Shown one piece after another: positions 1-11,200 of a stretch of DNA of 64,000 nt. The translations under genes and the position numbers were made by a program. The notes below the pieces were generated by a model, which saw only the letters and a list, made by a program, of their open reading frames with translations, was not told the DNA's origin and searched no databases. The DNA comes from Amphiura filiformis (taxonomy: Eukaryota > Echinodermata > Ophiuroidea > Amphilepidida > Amphiuridae): positions 36,140,784-36,204,783 of the forward strand of contig NC_092640.1 of the NCBI RefSeq assembly GCF_039555335.1, written 5' to 3'. Each line of letters begins with the position of its first letter. Within the stretch, counting starts at the first letter, position 1.

Positions 1-3000
1 TGGTACTGGTACTACTATGTTATACTATTAAATTTTTTCCCTGTTCCACTGTTCCACTTGGGGCACTTCTCACTCTTTTATCTTTATATACGGGTACTAC
101 TATATTATACTATTACATTTTCACTGTTCCACTTGGGGCACTCTCACTTTAATATCTTTATAAAGGTTGGTACTGGTGCTACTATATTATACTATTAGAT
201 TTTTCCCTGTTCCACTGTTCCACTTGGGGCACTTCTCACTCTAATATCTTTATATGGTCTAATATCTTTATATAGGTTGGTACTGGTATTATGGTATTAC
301 TATATTATACTATTAGATTAATCCTTGTTCCACTGTTCCACTTGGGGCACTCTCACTCTAATATCTTTATATAGGTTGGTACTGGTGCTACTATATTATA
401 CTATTAGATTTTCCCTGTTCCACTGTTCCACTTGGGGCACTTCTCACTCTAATATCTTTATATAGGTTGGTACTGGTATTATGGTGCTACTATATTATAC
501 TATTACATTTTCACTGTTCCACTTGGGGCACTCTCACTTTAATATCTTTATAAAGGTTGGTACTGGTGCTACTATATTATACTATTAGATTTTTCCCTGT
601 TCCACTGTTCCACTTGGGGCACTTCTCACTCTAATATCTTTATATAGGTTGGTACTGGTATTATGGTATTACTATATTATACTATTAGATTTATCCCTGT
701 TCCACTGTTCCACTTGGGGCACTCTCACTTTAATATCTTTATATAGGTTGGTACTGGTATTATGGTGCTACTATATTATACTATTAGATTTTTCACTGTT
801 CCACTATTCCACTTGGGGCACTCTTACTCTAATATCTTTATATAGGTTGGTACTGGTATTACTATATTATACTATTAGATTTATCCCTGTTCCACTGTTC
901 CACTTGGGGCACTTCTCACTCTTTTATCTTTATATACAGGTACTACTACATTATACTATTACATTTTTCCCTGTTCCACTGTTCCACTTGGGGCACTTCT
1001 CACTCTTATATCTTTATATAGGTTGGTACTGGTATTATATGGTACTACTATGTTATACTATTAGATTTTTCCCTGTACCACTGTTCCACTTGGGGCACTC
1101 TCACTCTAATATATTTATATAGGTTGGTACTGGTATTATGGTATTACTATATTATACTATTAGATTTATCCCTGTTCCACTGTTCCACTTGGGGCACTTC
1201 TCACTCTAATATATTTATATAGGTTGGTACTGGTATTATGGTATTACTATTATTATACTATTAGATTTTTCCCTGTTCCACTGTTCCACTTGGGACACTC
1301 TCACTCTAATATCTTTATATAGGTTGGTACTGGTATTATGGTATTACTATATTATACTATTAGATTTTTCCCTGTTCCACTGTTCCACATGGGGCACTTC
1401 TCACTCTAATATCTTTATATAGGTTGGTACTGGTATTATGGTATTACTATATTATAATATTACATTTTCCTGTTCCACTGTTCCACTTGGGCCACTTCTC
1501 ACTCTAATATCTTTATATAGGTTGGTACTGGTATTACTATATTATACTATTAGATTTATCCCTGTTCCACTGTTCCACTTGGGGCACTTCTCACTCTTTT
1601 ATCTTTATATACAGGTACTACTACATTATACTATTACATTTTCCCTGTTCCACTGTTCCACCTGGGGCACTTCTCACTCTTATATCTTTATATAGGTTGG
1701 TACTGGTATTATATGGTACTACTATGTTATACTATTAGATTTTTCCCTGTTCCACTGTTCCACTTGGGGCACTCTCACTCTAATATATTTATATAGGTTG
1801 GTACTGGTATTATGGTATTACTATATTATACTATTAGATTTATCCCTGTTCCACTGTTCCACTTGGGGCACTTCTCACTCTAATATATTTATATAGGTTG
1901 GTACTGGTATTATGGTATTACTATATTATACTATAAGATTTTTCCCTGTTCCACTGTTCCACTTGGGACACTCTCACTCTAATATCTTTATAAAGGTTGG
2001 TACTGGTGGTATTACTATATTATACTATTAGATTTTTCCCTGTTCCACTGTTCCACTTGGGGCACTTCTCACTCTAATATCTTTATATAGGTTGGTACTG
2101 GTATTATGGTATTACTATATTATACTATTAGATTTTTCCCTGTTCCACTGTTCCACTTGGGACACTCTCACTTTAATATCTTTATATAGGTTGGTACTGG
2201 TACTACTATGTTATACTATTAAATTTTTTCCTGTTCCACTGTTCCACTTGGGGCACTCTCACTCTAATATCTTTATATAGGTTGGTACTGGTATTATGGT
2301 ACTACTATATTATACTATTAGATTTTTCCCTGTTCCACTGTTCCACTTGGGGCACTTCTCACTTTAATATCTTTATAGGTTGGTACTGGTCTTACTACTA
2401 TATTATACTATTAGATTTTTCCCTGTTCCACTGTTCCACTTGGGGCACTTCTCACTCTAATATCTTTATATAGGTTGGTACTGGTATTACTATATTATAC
2501 TATTACATTTTTCCCTGTTCCACTGTTCCACTTGGGGCACTCTCACTCTAATATCTTTATATAGGTTGGTACTGGTATTATGGTATTACTATATTATACT
2601 ATTAGATTTTCCCTGTTCCACTGTTCCACTTGGGGCACTTCTCACTCTAATATATTTATATAGGTTGGTACTGGTATTATATATTAAACTATTATACTAT
2701 TACATTTTCACTGTTCCACTTGGGGCACTCTCACTTTAATATCTTTATAAAGGTTGGTACTGGTGCTACTATATTATACTATTAGATTTTTCCCTGTTCC
2801 ACTGTTCCACTTGGGGCACTTCTCACTCTAATATCTTTATATAGGTTGGTACTGGTATTATGGTATTACTATATTATACTATTAGATTTATCCCTGTTCC
2901 ACTGTTCCACTTGGGGCACTTCTCACTCTAATATCTTTATATAGGTTGGTACTGGTATTATGGTATTACTATATTATAATATTAGATTTTTCCCTGTTCC

Positions 3001-3360
3001 ACTGTTCCACTTGGGGCACTTCTTACTCTAATATCTTTATATAGGTTGGTACTGGTATTACTATATTATACTATTAGATTTATCCCTGTTCCACTGTTCC
3101 ACTTGGGGCACTTCTCACTCTTTTATCTTTATATACAGGTACTACTACATTATACTATTACATGCAGCCCTGGTTCCCCTGTTCCACTTGGGGCTCTCTC
3201 ACTCTTATATCTTTTTATAGGTTGATACTGGTACTACTATATTATACTATTAAGATTTTTCCCTGTACCACTGTTCCACTTGGGGAAATTGGGCTAATAC
3301 TTTATATAGGTTGGGGCTGGATTATGTCTATATTATACTATTAGGTTTTCCTGTTCCAGT
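1..3360. repeat. Satellite array, block 1 (~90-100 bp unit)
   Basis: About 35 head-to-tail units. A full unit reads in order GGTTGGTACTGGTATTA, a TATTACTATATTATAC stretch, a TAGATTTTTCCC stretch, CTGTTCCACTGTTCCACTTG, GGGCACTTCTCACTC, then TAATATCTTTATATA. Units differ by small insertions or losses (with or without TTATGG; TTCTCACTC or CTCTCACTC), giving about 87-101 bp each. The array enters from the left window edge, so its true start is not seen, and it decays over 3160-3480. Some ~675-bp groups of units are themselves repeated (see findings). Long open frames here follow the repeat and are not credible proteins. Confidence 0.97.
846..2190. repeat. Higher-order repeat within satellite block 1 (two ~675-bp copies)
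   Basis: The ordered set of seven variant monomers starting at 846 recurs from 1519. Diagnostic variants appear in the same order: a monomer with TTTATCC and CTCTTTTATC, one with ACAGGTACTACTACATTATAC, one with TATATGGTACTACTATGTT, then monomers ending in ATATATTTATATAGG, then one with CTTGGGACACTC. The period is 673 bp. This is a multimeric higher-order unit, as in centromeric or heterochromatic satellites that homogenise by unequal exchange. Confidence 0.8.
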
Positions 3361-5067
3361 TCCAAATGGGCACTTCTCACATGGCTAATTTTTATTATAG
3401 GATGTACTGGCATTATGGGTAGTTACTACATTAATGTTAGTTTTCCCTGTTCCACTGTTCCAAAACAAAATCTTGGCTGTTGTTTCCAAATTTTGCAGTA
3501 GGCCATGTATCTGCTATTTAGCGGGGCTCTAAAGTTATCATGTTTAACCAGACCACACTGGCTTCTTGACATGCACGTGCAAACGAGAGCCCGTGCTATA
3601 CGCTTATTTATGTATTGGTTTTTATTTTTTTATGTTATTGTTTTAAAGTTTTAACCACCCGTCGATGGTAAAGTTTTAAATTATTAGGCCTACACTCAAA
3701 AACAAAACTGACCGTGATAATAAAAGAATCCATGATACTTTTGTGACATCTGCGATCGACTGCTACATGGCCATAATACTTAACAGAAGACTATACTACA
3801 GGTAATGTACATGTACTTTATAAATTCTCGAGCTGTATTTTTCTTCTTATAAAAATAATTAAAGGTGTATGATATAAAAATTGAATTTAATGTCTTGTGT
3901 TAATATACAGATTTTCAAAACTATAATATATTTTCATGTTGGCGCGTTTAACAACATCATTAATCAAAAATCGTTGAAAGGATGTTTTAAATAATATCCC
4001 AAATGGCAACATCGTGAAACAAAATATTAATAACAAAAGTTTGATAGATGGTCATTTGATTTTAAACAAGGTAGGCCTATTTGGATGGGGTATGAGCCTT
4101 TACAGAATAGCCTCATTATCATTGAAGTTGCATTTTGGATTGACATCAAAAAGGCCTATAATATTATGTGCTTAAAATGTTTGTGCAAAGATCGAATATT
4201 CGCCACTCCCGTATCCTTGACAGATGTAAATGCAGTGATCTGTTTCTTTCATATCTTTGATGTTTTAATCATATAGACCTACATGTAGGCCCTATATCAA
4301 TATGATATTCCTGGTTTTCCGACCCGCCATTCGTGCCTCGAAATAATTTAAAACAAGCATGCATATTACAGTGATGGCACACATGGTTCCCCTCTTGTCC
4401 CGTTCCCCGTGTCACTGTAAAGCATGAAAAATATACAAAATAACTAAGTGGGAACGTCGGGTGACTGGGGTCCGACTATGCAACGTAAAATTCCTTCGAC
4501 CGGTGTGCTCGTCCGAAAAAAAAGGGTCGCTAGACATAATAGACGTTATTCCGAAAGTGGAAACAGTAGGCCTATAGCAGTCTGACATTTGAATGTGAGA
4601 CACACTTCAATATAGTTCGAATATGAAAAACACTCAAGTCCGAATCTGAAACATGGATCTAGTTTCCTTCTAACTTACTTTACGTGTGTTCATAATCGGA
4701 CTTACGCCGCGTCGGTTTAAGCAGCGTTTTTGCTAAACCATTAATACTCTCAGCCTATATTATTTGTCTTTCTCAGTTCCTTACATACTCAGCAACATTT
4801 TAGTCTTAAATGGGCATCCAGTTGGGTTCATTAGTGTCCACTGAAAACCCACCCAATGATACACCAAAATCACTGAAATGTACCCCAAAACTGTGGCAAA
4901 ATAGAGGGTTAGGCCTATATCAAATTGTTTGATTCCATGCTATGTAAACTGTGCACTTCGAGGCCCGTGCGTTGATACTCAAACAATAAAACAAGTAGGC
5001 CTAGACCTATAGGAAGGAAAGAAAAGAATTACGCTGCTCTGCGCTAGTGACGAGAATCTAGGTAGCC
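3361..5067. other. Satellite edge, then unassigned sequence
   Basis: Bases 3361-3480 still contain scattered satellite words such as TTTTCCCTGTTCCACTGTTCC but have lost the period. From 3480 to 5067 I see AT-rich sequence with several AGGCCTAY words and no gene, RNA or TIR element I can support. The longest open frames (about 63 codons) have no recognisable domain. Confidence 0.5.
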
Positions 5068-5309
5068 TACACAGCAAAAAATAAGGAGTAAAGTGCTACC
5101 GACTAAAGTATGTTGATTAAAAAATAGACCAATTATTTACTCATCAACGAGTAAAAGACGATATTTGACACAACTCTTTGCCAGAGTAAAAATGGTCAAT
5201 GGAAAAAGTAAAATATTTTAATCGCCACATTGTATTTTACTCAAATCGCGTAGTAAATTCAACACGCGGAGTAAGTTTAATTCGACGACGTATTAAAATT
5301 CATGTCATC

Positions 5310-6778
5310 ATGGCGTATAAAAGCGGAGCCGGGATGCGGAGGTGCAGTGTCTGCTGGTGGAATGGAGTTTGTCAGCAGTACAACCAATATTTGAAGGTAC
5401 TAATTTCATTACTATTATTCATAACTTTATGTCCATATACCTGTTACACAATTTAGAAATCTTATTGTATGATTTGAACCGGATATAGACAGGTTTTAAG
5501 TTAGTTGCTTATCAGTATGGGCATCGGCTCACCATGCTAGCTGTGTACTTGTATATTTGCGATCGTATATCTTATGTACTAGTCTGAGCAACCTCGAAGT
5601 ACATATACGCTGATGTGGACCAGGCCCGGGGACCAGGGGCGTAGCAGCAAGTGGATAGGGTGGACAAAGTCCATGGGCCCCGAGCAAAAGCGAAAATGAA
5701 GTGGATAGGGATAGGGCTGATAAAGGAGATGTTTAGAAGGCCTCACACTACTCCTTGTCCATATGCCCCAAAGCTCTTGCTACGTCCCTGATCCTGATGT
5801 TGACTCGTGCCACATAACTTTTTTGCATTTATATGTAGTAGGAGAGTGAAACCATTGCAAAATATCACTTGAAATTTTTTTCCATAGGCAGTTTTCTTTT
5901 TCAGTGCATTTATAATATTGATCTATATTTTACTTACAGATCAGATGTGACTTCGGGATTTTTGTGCTGCCCTACCTCTTTCCAGGAAAGGTGTTGAAGA
6001 AAAATGCACGAACGTCAGTCAACAGGTAAATTTCTATCAATAATGTTGCATTTAACTTGCCAATTTCTTTGTACATTTCAGAATACATGTAGTTCATTGA
6101 ATGTGTAGTTCATGAAACCTCAAATGCCAAGGGGAAAACCCCATGTAGAACCTCTCATCCTCACCCGACAGGTGTTGGCTATCGTGAACTTTGAATAATC
6201 AAGCGCGAATCTTATAATTATCTTGTTTACCATTTCTTTAAATTCTTGTCTCCTAAAGTTTGTGTCCCCTTGAAAATAGCATTGCCCGCTATCACAGGAA
6301 TAATAATATAATAATTATAAAGATATTTTAAATATTTGCAAAATCGCATGAAAGTAGAAATGCCAATGCAATGGGTGATTACAATATAAATTACATGTAA
6401 ATATGTCATATTTGCTTTAATATTACAAGAATTTCAGCAAGAGTTTTCATTTTTGGTTATATACCATCTGACCAATTATAGACAGTTTAAAAATAAGACA
6501 TCCATAAATTTGGTTATTTATATTTTAAACCTTCCATCTACTTCATCACTTTCGAGTACCAAACAAATTTTGATTTATGGTTGATACAATGAAAAGGTGG
6601 TGGATTTTCTATTTTAAGGCAGCTTTATTTCACTTGAATAGTCCCAATCCATGAAATTAATGTCCTTTATTACATTTTCTTTTATTTTACATGTTTCAGG
6701 AAGGCACAGCTTTGGACTGGTTCCTCGCCAACTTTACTGGACGCACGCTGCCATTTATATACTTGTGAAGCAAGTTGA
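5310..6778 (+). CDS. Hypothetical three-exon frame inside the TIR element
   Basis: Three segments join through GT-AG introns into one open frame of 83 codons: 5310-5396 (donor AAG|GTACTA), 5940-6025 (acceptor TTACAG, donor CAG|GTAAAT) and 6700-6778 (acceptor TTTCAG), with stop TGA at 6776-6778. Phases fit (0, then 2). The predicted protein is small and rich in Cys and Trp: exon 1 has a C-x2-C followed by two Trp and a third Cys; exon 3 ends with a C-H and a further Cys. An AATAAA lies at 7192-7197. A TATAAAAG at 5316-5323 sits inside the first exon, so if it is a promoter the start must be different. I do not recognise the family. A cysteine-rich fragment captured from a host gene, or a non-coding spliced transcript, are both possible; chance is not excluded. 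Confidence 0.28.
5634..5790. mobile_element. hAT-like MITE (CAGGGGCGTAGC ends)
   Basis: The left end CAGGGGCGTAGCAGCAAG at 5634 is mirrored by CTTGCTACGTCCCTG ending at 5790. CAGGG-type termini are typical of hAT-superfamily MITEs. I could not see a clean 8-bp target duplication. It lies inside the first putative intron of the 2.8-kb TIR element, so it inserted after that element formed. Confidence 0.55.
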
Positions 6779-7864
6779 ATCCAGAACAGTGTTTTTATAA
6801 TGGATAGGCAAGCTTTTTCAATGCGCAACAGTGATGAAAGTTGTAGAACTTGTGCACAAGATATACCAAATCCTTCACATACAATGACTTAGCATATCCA
6901 GTACATGTACAGGCTGATCACTGCTATTTGGCAGTTCCTGGACACTATATCAGCTACTAAAGAACCTGGTAACATTAGACCATTCTTGAGTGTTAAAACA
7001 TAATGAAGTGAAGACTTAATTTCTGTCCCTTTTAAAACACTCAGCATCTATAACATTAATTTTCAAATGACTTTTTCACATCAAAAGTTTTGGGAGAGGT
7101 GACCGGCTTCTATTTTATTCTATGTTTGCTCACATTGGGTAATGAGACAATAGACATGCTATATTGTGATTTATTTGATACCTATTTTGAAAATAAAACC
7201 AGGAAAATGCAGAATATTATATTTAATTTCGTATTCTTTTCATTCTTTTAGTTTAAAATACTGCTTTGTTCCAGCTGCAGATGGAGCCACAATACAACTC
7301 GAAAGTGTTTTTTGCTCAATATTTGTTGAGTAAAATACGTTTCATGTTGCTCAAAATGTTGAGTAACACTTTACTCTTCATCATTTTGCAAATCTTTTCA
7401 CTTAAGTTTTACTCAAATAATGAGTAATCGTTTTAATCAACACTTGCGTAAACCTTTACTCAAGGTTAAACGAGTAAATTTTTCCTTGTTTCAGAGCAAA
7501 AAAGGGAGCTACTCAATATTGAGTAAAATTTAATCAACAAACGTTGAGCAAATATTACTCCATAGTCAATGAGTAAAATTTACTCTCATCTTTGAGTAAA
7601 AAAGGGAGCTAGTCGAATTTTGAGTAAATTTTACTCAACAAAAGTTGAGCAAATATTACTCCAAGTGAAAGAGTAAATTTTAGTCTAATCTTTGAGTAAA
7701 AAGGGAACTACTCAATATTGAGTAAAGTTTAATCAACATGTGCTGAGTAAACAATTAATCAACCGAAGCTGAGTAAAAATTACTGAAAATTCGACTAGCT
7801 CCCTTTTTACTATCGTGATGAGTAATATTTTACTCAATATTGAGCTTTTATTTTTTGCTGTGTA

Positions 7865-8078
7865 AATTCGTTTATCGTTTTTTGATGTTCCGCAACAAGG
7901 TGAGTATTTGCAATGGAACACACATATAGGCCTATATTTGAAGCGTTTTAATCCACCCAGCATGTCCAGAGCTCCGCAGTCCATTGAAGACATAGGCTAC
8001 CTGCCGAGTTTTGAGCCCGCATGACAAGATTGTCGCGATAATAAAACCATGTTAAGATCCAGACCTATATCCGATGCT
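7865..8078. other. Spacer between TIR element and GC-rich island
   Basis: About 210 bp of ordinary AT-rich sequence with an ATAGGCCTATA word near 7926. No gene or repeat is supported. Confidence 0.4.
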
Positions 8079-8284
8079 CAGGGCCGGGAACTTGGGCCGA
8101 GGAATACCAGGGGTTCGCATCGGTTTGCATCGGATTTTCGCCCCGGGGGGCCGGGGAGTGGCTGAGAGTTTTGCCCGGGTGGGTCCGGGACTGGCCAGGT
8201 GTTTACCCGGGACTTGAACTTTTAAACCCAAAATCCACGGCCCACGACCCGGCCATCCCCGGGTCCCCAGGGGCCGGGGTTGCA
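8079..8284. repeat. GC-rich island abutting satellite block 2
   Basis: About 205 bp dominated by C/G runs and words such as CCCGGG, GGGCCGGG and CCCCGGGTCCCC, in strong contrast to the AT-rich surroundings. It contains several inverted word pairs (CCCGGG and GGCC repeats), so it is probably a degenerate GC-rich minisatellite. It stops within a few bases of the first satellite words. The short open frame on the minus strand is Pro/Gly/Arg-rich low complexity and not a credible protein. Confidence 0.6.
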
Positions 8285-8289
8285 TTTGA

Positions 8290-11200
8290 TATGTGCATTA
8301 TACTATTACATTCTCACTCTCACTCTAATATCTTTATATAGGTTGGTACTGGTATTATGGTATTACTATATTATACTATTAGATTTTTCCCTGTTCCACT
8401 GTTCCACTTGGGGCACTTCTCACTCTATTATCTTTATATACGTTGGTTCTGGTACTACTATATGATACTATTACATTTTTCCCTTTTCCACTGTTCCACT
8501 TGGGGCAGTTCTCACTCTAATATCTTTATATAGATTGGTACTGGTATTATGATATTACTATATTACACTGTTAATTTTTTCCCTGTTCCACTTGTGGCAG
8601 TTCTCACTCTATATATCTTTTATATAGGTTGGGTTGGTTCTGGTATTACTATATTATCCTATTACATTTTTCCCTGTTCCACTGTTCCACTTGGGGCACT
8701 TCTCACTCTAATATCTTTATATAGGTTGGTACTGGTATTATGGTATTACTATATTATACTATTACATTTTTCCCTGTTCCACTGTTCCACTTGGGGCACT
8801 CTCACTCTAATATCTTTATATAGGTTGGTACTGGTATTACTATATTATACTATTAGATTTTTCCCTGTTCCACTGTTCCACTTGGGGCACTTCTCACTCT
8901 AATATCTTTATATAGGTTGGTACTGGTATTATGGTGCTACTATATTATACTATTACATTTTCACTGTTCCACTTGGGGCACTCTCACTTGAATATCTTTA
9001 TAAAGGTTGGTACTGGTGCTACTATATTATACTATTAGATTTTTTCCCTGTTCCACTGTTCCACTTGGGGCACTTCTCACTCTAATATCTTTATATAGGT
9101 TGGTACTGGTATTATGGTATTACTATATTATACTATTAGATTTTCCCTGTTCCACTGTTCCACTTGGGGCAAGTTCTCACTCTAATATCTTTATATAGGT
9201 TGGTACTGGTATTATGGTGCTACTATATTATACTATTAGATTTTTCACTGTTCCACTATTCCACTTGGGGCACTTCTTACTCTAATATCTTTATATAGGT
9301 TGGTACTGGTATTACTATATTATACTATTAGATTTATCCCTGTTCCACTGTTCCACTTGGGGCACTTCTCACTCTTTATCTTTATATACAGGTACTACTA
9401 CATTATACTATTACATTTTCCCTGTTCCACTGTTCCACTTGGGGCACTTCTCACTCTTATATCTTTATATAGGTTGGTACTGGTATTATTACTATATTAT
9501 ACTATTACATTTTTCCCTGTTCCACTGTTCCACTTGGGGCAGTTCTCACTCTAATATCTTTATATAGGTTGGTACTGGTATTATATATTATACTATATAC
9601 TATTAGATTTATCCCTGTTCCACTGTTCCACTTGGGGCACTTCTCACTCTAATATATTTATATAGGTTGGTACTGGTATTATGGTATTACTATTATTATA
9701 CTATTAGATTTTTCCCTGTTCCACTGTTCCACTTGGGACACTCTCACTCTAATATCTTTATATAGGTTGGTACTGGTATTATGGTATTACTATATTATAC
9801 TATTAGATTTTTCCCTGTTCCACTGTTCCACTTGGGGCACTTCTCACTCTAATATCTTTATATAGGTTGGTACTGGTATTATGGTATTACTATATTATAT
9901 ATTACATTTTCCCTGTTCCACTGTTCCACTTGGGCACTTCTCACTCTAATATCTTTATATAGGTTGGTACTGGTATTACTATATTATACTATTAGATTTA
10001 TCCCTGTTCCACTGTTCCACTTGGGGCACTTCTCACTCTTTTATCTTTATATACAGGTACTACTACATTATACTATTACATTTTCCCTGTTCCACTGTTC
10101 CACTGTTCCACTTGGGCCTCTCCTCCGCTGTAATATCTTTATATAGGTTGGTACTGGTATTATGGTATTACTATATTATACTATTAGATTTATCCCTGTT
10201 CCACTGTTCCACTTGGGGCACTTCTCACTCTAATATCTTTATATAGGTTGGTACTGGTATTATGGTATTACTATATTATACTATTAGATTTTTCCCTGTT
10301 CCACTGTTCCACTTGGGGCACTTCTCACTCTAATATCTTTATATAGGTTGGTACTGGTATTATGGTATTACTATATTATACTATTAGATTTTTCCCTGTT
10401 CCACTGTTCCACTTGGGGCACTCTCACTCTAATATCTTTATATAGGTTGGTACTGGTATACTATAGGTACTACTATATTATACTATTACATTTTTCCCTG
10501 TTCCACTGTTCCACTTGGGGCACTTCTCACTCTATTATCTTTATATCGTTGGTTCTGGTACTACTAGATTTTTCCCTGTTCATTGATATATACATTTTCT
10601 GGTACCTATATGATACTATTACCTGTTACTTGGGGCAGTTCTCACTCTAATATCTTTATATAGATTGGTACTGGTATTACTATATTATACTATTACATTT
10701 TTCCCGGTCCCCCGTTCCACTTGGGGCAATTCTCACTCTAATATCTTTATATAGGTTGGTACTGGTATTACTATGTTATACTATTGAATTTTTCCCTGTT
10801 CCACTGTTCCACTTGGGGCACTTCTCACTATATTTTCTTTATATACGTTGGTTCTGGTACTACTATATGATACTATTACATTTTTCCCTGTTCCACTTGG
10901 GGCAGTTCTCACTCTAATATCTTTATATAGATTGGTACTGGTATTATGATATTACTGTATTACACTGTTAATTTTTTCCCTGTTCCACTTGTGGCAGTTC
11001 TCACTCTAATATCTTTATATAGGTTGGTTCTGGTATTACTATATTATACTATTAGATTTTTCCCTGTTCCACTGTTCCACTTGGGGCACTTCTCACTCTA
11101 ATATCTTTATATAGGTTGGTACTGGTATTTATGGTTTACTAATATCTTTTATACTGGTATTACTATATTATTTTGAGTTTTTCCCTGTTCCACTTGGGGC

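Larger units (their letters stand above)
5070..7862. mobile_element. 2.8-kb TIR element with GAGTAAA-repeat arms, TA target
   Basis: The ends are exact inverted repeats: CACAGCAAAAAATAA at 5070-5084 and its complement at 7848-7862, each flanked by TA (5068-5069, 7863-7864), the target duplication expected for Tc1/mariner-like insertion. Inside the ends, both arms are arrays of short degenerate words (GAGTAAA, TTTACTC, TTGAGTAAA, TTGATTAAA): about 5085-5300 on the left and 7290-7850 on the right, pointing both ways. The core (5300-7290) is not repetitive; it holds canonical splice signals, a nested hAT-like MITE at 5634-5790 and an AATAAA at 7192. I see no transposase, so it is probably non-autonomous. 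Superfamily assignment rests only on the TA dinucleotide. Confidence 0.75.
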
